This document shows positions 6,125-6,208 of a DNA stretch of 6,208 nucleotides, piece by piece (the stretch's first letter is position 1; the number at the start of each line of letters is the position of its first letter). Source of the stretch: an uncultured Clostridia bacterium. Lineage in GTDB: Bacteria; Bacillota; Clostridia; Peptostreptococcales; Anaerovoracaceae. Location: assembly GCA_946541285.1 (NCBI GenBank), contig CAMNJG010000091.1, forward strand, positions 1-6,208, read 5' to 3'. Both the position numbers and the translations under genes were made by a program. A model generated the notes under the pieces. The model was not told where the DNA came from, did not search any database, and worked only from the letters and a program-made list of their open reading frames with translations.

Positions 6125-6208
6125 ATGTTACAAGTCAGCGATCGGCCAGAATCATATGAGAAAACGCTGCTTATAGCAGTATCACAGTTTTGGGGACAGC
6201 CTTTTCAA
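6125..6208 (+). CDS. Start of an unrecognised gene (partial, runs off the window)
   Basis: From ATG 6125 the frame stays open for all 28 remaining codons, beginning MLQVSDRPESYEKTLLIAVS, while both other forward frames contain stops. AGAGGTGG (6112-6119) is a good ribosome binding site at suitable spacing; GTG 6122 is an alternative start one codon earlier. The sequence predicts a helix-forming hydrophobic stretch (TLLIAV) but I recognise no family. Codons such as TTA, CAA, ATA and GTA are more AT-rich than in the neighbouring genes. It is divergent from the ligase gene, and its ribosome binding site abuts the -35 box of that gene's promoter. No convincing promoter of its own was found; a TATATT at 6048-6053 is the best -10 candidate. 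Confidence 0.45.
   Translation, partial: MLQVSDRPESYEKTLLIAVSQFWGQPFQ

Noticed and set aside
6118..6201. Inverted matches GGCTGT/ACAGCC and CTGTGAT/ATCACAG resembling insertion-sequence ends
   Set aside because: The arms are only six to seven bases, are not nested consistently as one terminal repeat, and lie within an open reading frame; no transposase or target duplication is visible.

Overview
The window looks like chromosomal DNA from a Gram-positive, probably anaerobic member of the Firmicutes (Bacillota). This rests on purine-rich GGAGG-type ribosome binding sites, SigA-type promoter hexamers, a lipobox-type solute-binding lipoprotein and roughly balanced base composition. I cannot name the genus.

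Left part (1-1664, + strand): after a possible gene tail (to 32) there is a promoter (80-108) and a three-gene run. Its genes are a pyridoxamine-phosphate-oxidase-like / NimA-like flavin protein (190-666), a DUF523 (TudS/YbbK-type) protein with an uncertain start and a possible hydrophobic N-terminal extension (685-1437; core start 853), and a 76-residue hydrophobic membrane protein (1434-1664) that overlaps the DUF523 stop codon.

Middle part (1665-4520, + strand): a regulatory interval with a promoter and a perfect inverted repeat (1740-1760) precedes a complete ABC importer operon. It encodes a lipoprotein substrate-binding protein (1794-2792), a permease (2799-3581) and an ATPase (3582-4346) of the nitrate/sulfonate/taurine (NrtT/SsuABC-like) class. 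The genes are tightly packed, so they are probably co-transcribed and co-regulated through the palindrome. The 173-base interval after the ATPase holds a small dispersed repeat of the widespread 'GTCATCCTGAGCG..GCGAAGGATC' kind, bracketed by a 9-bp direct repeat, and then a strong intrinsic terminator.

Right part (4520-6208): a convergent, apparently monocistronic class I adenylate-forming enzyme (acyl-CoA synthetase-like, 4520-6001, - strand) is read from a near-consensus promoter at 6082-6111. The spacer of that promoter carries an 11-bp inverted repeat. A divergent + strand reading frame with a good ribosome binding site starts at 6125 and runs off the window.

I see no CRISPR array, tRNA, rRNA, complete insertion sequence or toxin-antitoxin pair, and no convincing new multi-gene system. 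The points worth a second look are the palindromic operator of the importer, the extended DUF523 protein with its membrane-protein neighbour, the dispersed repeat, and the promoter architecture of the ligase.
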